The notes beneath the pieces are model-generated. The model was not told where the DNA came from, ran no database searches, and saw only the letters and a list, made by a program, of their open reading frames with translations. The position numbers and the translations under genes are program-made. DNA of 6,587 nucleotides from Candidatus Cloacimonadota bacterium (lineage in GTDB: Bacteria > Cloacimonadota > Cloacimonadia > Cloacimonadales > Cloacimonadaceae), in contig JAEWNJ010000131.1 of the NCBI GenBank assembly GCA_023392795.1, positions 1-6,587 on the forward strand. Reading direction: 5' to 3'. Shown here in pieces: positions 6,238 to 6,587 of the stretch. How positions within the stretch are numbered: position 1 is the stretch's first letter; each line of letters begins with the position of its first letter.

Positions 6238-6587
6238 ATGCCGTCAGTACGCATAATCCTGGGCAGTAAAAGCGATCTGGACGCCTGTAAACCCGTCAGC
6301 CTGGTGCTGGACGATTTTGGGGTGGAATATGACTTTCACATTAGCAGCGCGCATCGCAATCCAGATAACACCGCGCTACTAGCGAAAAATGCCGAAGCCG
6401 AAGGAATAAAGGTGATCATCGCCTGTGCGGGAATGGCTGCCCATCTCCCCGGCGTGATCGCCTCGCATACTGTCCTGCCCGTGATCGGTGTTCCAATCCA
6501 GTCAGGTGCTTTGGCGGGCGTGGATGCACTCTATTCCATCGCGCAAATGCCCCCCGGCGTCCCCGTGGCCTCAGTCGCCATCAACGG
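6238..6587 (+). CDS. purE: N5-carboxyaminoimidazole ribonucleotide mutase PurE, class I (cut by window edge)
   Basis: Open from the ATG at 6238 to the right edge, giving 116 residues of an expected ~160. PurE moves the carboxylate of N5-CAIR to C4 of the imidazole in de novo purine synthesis in the cytoplasm. The signatures are GSKSD (9-13), SSAHRNPD (36-43) with catalytic His39, ACAGMAAHLPGV (62-73) with His69, VIGVPIQSGALAGVDALYSIAQMP (82-105), and VASVAIN at the edge. The AHLPG form is that of class I bacterial PurE, which normally works with PurK, rather than class II AIR carboxylase. The start follows the EIIA stop by 4 nt. AGGGA at 6226-6230, inside the end of the previous gene, is 7 nt upstream and serves as Shine-Dalgarno. 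PurK is not visible in the window. Confidence 0.95.
   Translation, partial: MPSVRIILGSKSDLDACKPVSLVLDDFGVEYDFHISSAHRNPDNTALLAKNAEAEGIKVIIACAGMAAHLPGVIASHTVLPVIGVPIQSGALAGVDALYSIAQMPPGVPVASVAIN

Noticed and set aside
6226..6240. Possible terminator or separate promoter between the EIIA gene and purE
   Set aside because: The gap is only 4 nt and shows no stem-loop or T-run; the bases serve as the purE ribosome binding site.

Overview
The window looks like an ordinary chromosomal segment of a diderm (outer-membrane-bearing) bacterium of moderate GC content. LptE and LolA homologues show the outer membrane. Gene content, the divergent YchF paralogue and the HTH-EIIA fusion suggest a candidate-phylum or FCB-related lineage. 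Cloacimonadota is my best guess, but it rests on family resemblance alone and was not tested. I see no mobile element, CRISPR array, tRNA or rRNA, and no clear intrinsic terminator.

Minus-strand block (about 5473 down to 1): six genes are packed head to tail with overlaps or gaps of at most 14 nt, as expected of a single operon. In transcription order they are an LptE-like lipoprotein, an RsuA/RluB-family pseudouridine synthase, a divergent YchF/OLA1-type P-loop NTPase, the DNA translocase FtsK, the periplasmic lipoprotein carrier LolA, and the start of mannose-1-phosphate guanylyltransferase (ManC), which is cut by the window edge. The block mixes envelope assembly (LptE, LolA, and ManC for GDP-mannose and surface glycans), ribosome-related functions (pseudouridine synthase, YchF) and chromosome segregation (FtsK). 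The ftsK-lolA adjacency is also seen in E. coli.

Divergent intergenic region (5474-5570): about 97 bp separate lptE from the plus-strand genes. It holds overlapping promoter-like sequences for both directions and a short direct repeat (CCTTGTCA / CCTTGGCA).

Plus-strand block (5571 to the end): a two-domain protein with an N-terminal excisionase/MerR-like helix-turn-helix and a C-terminal fructose/mannitol-type PTS EIIA domain. Four bases later comes purE (class I N5-CAIR mutase), cut by the right edge. The HTH-EIIA protein is the most interesting gene: it looks like a phosphorylation-responsive regulator rather than a sugar-transport component.

There is no gene-free stretch longer than about 100 bases. 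I did not find a convincing wholly new system. The best leads are the HTH-EIIA fusion with its divergent promoter region, the divergent YchF paralogue, and the unusual start of lptE.
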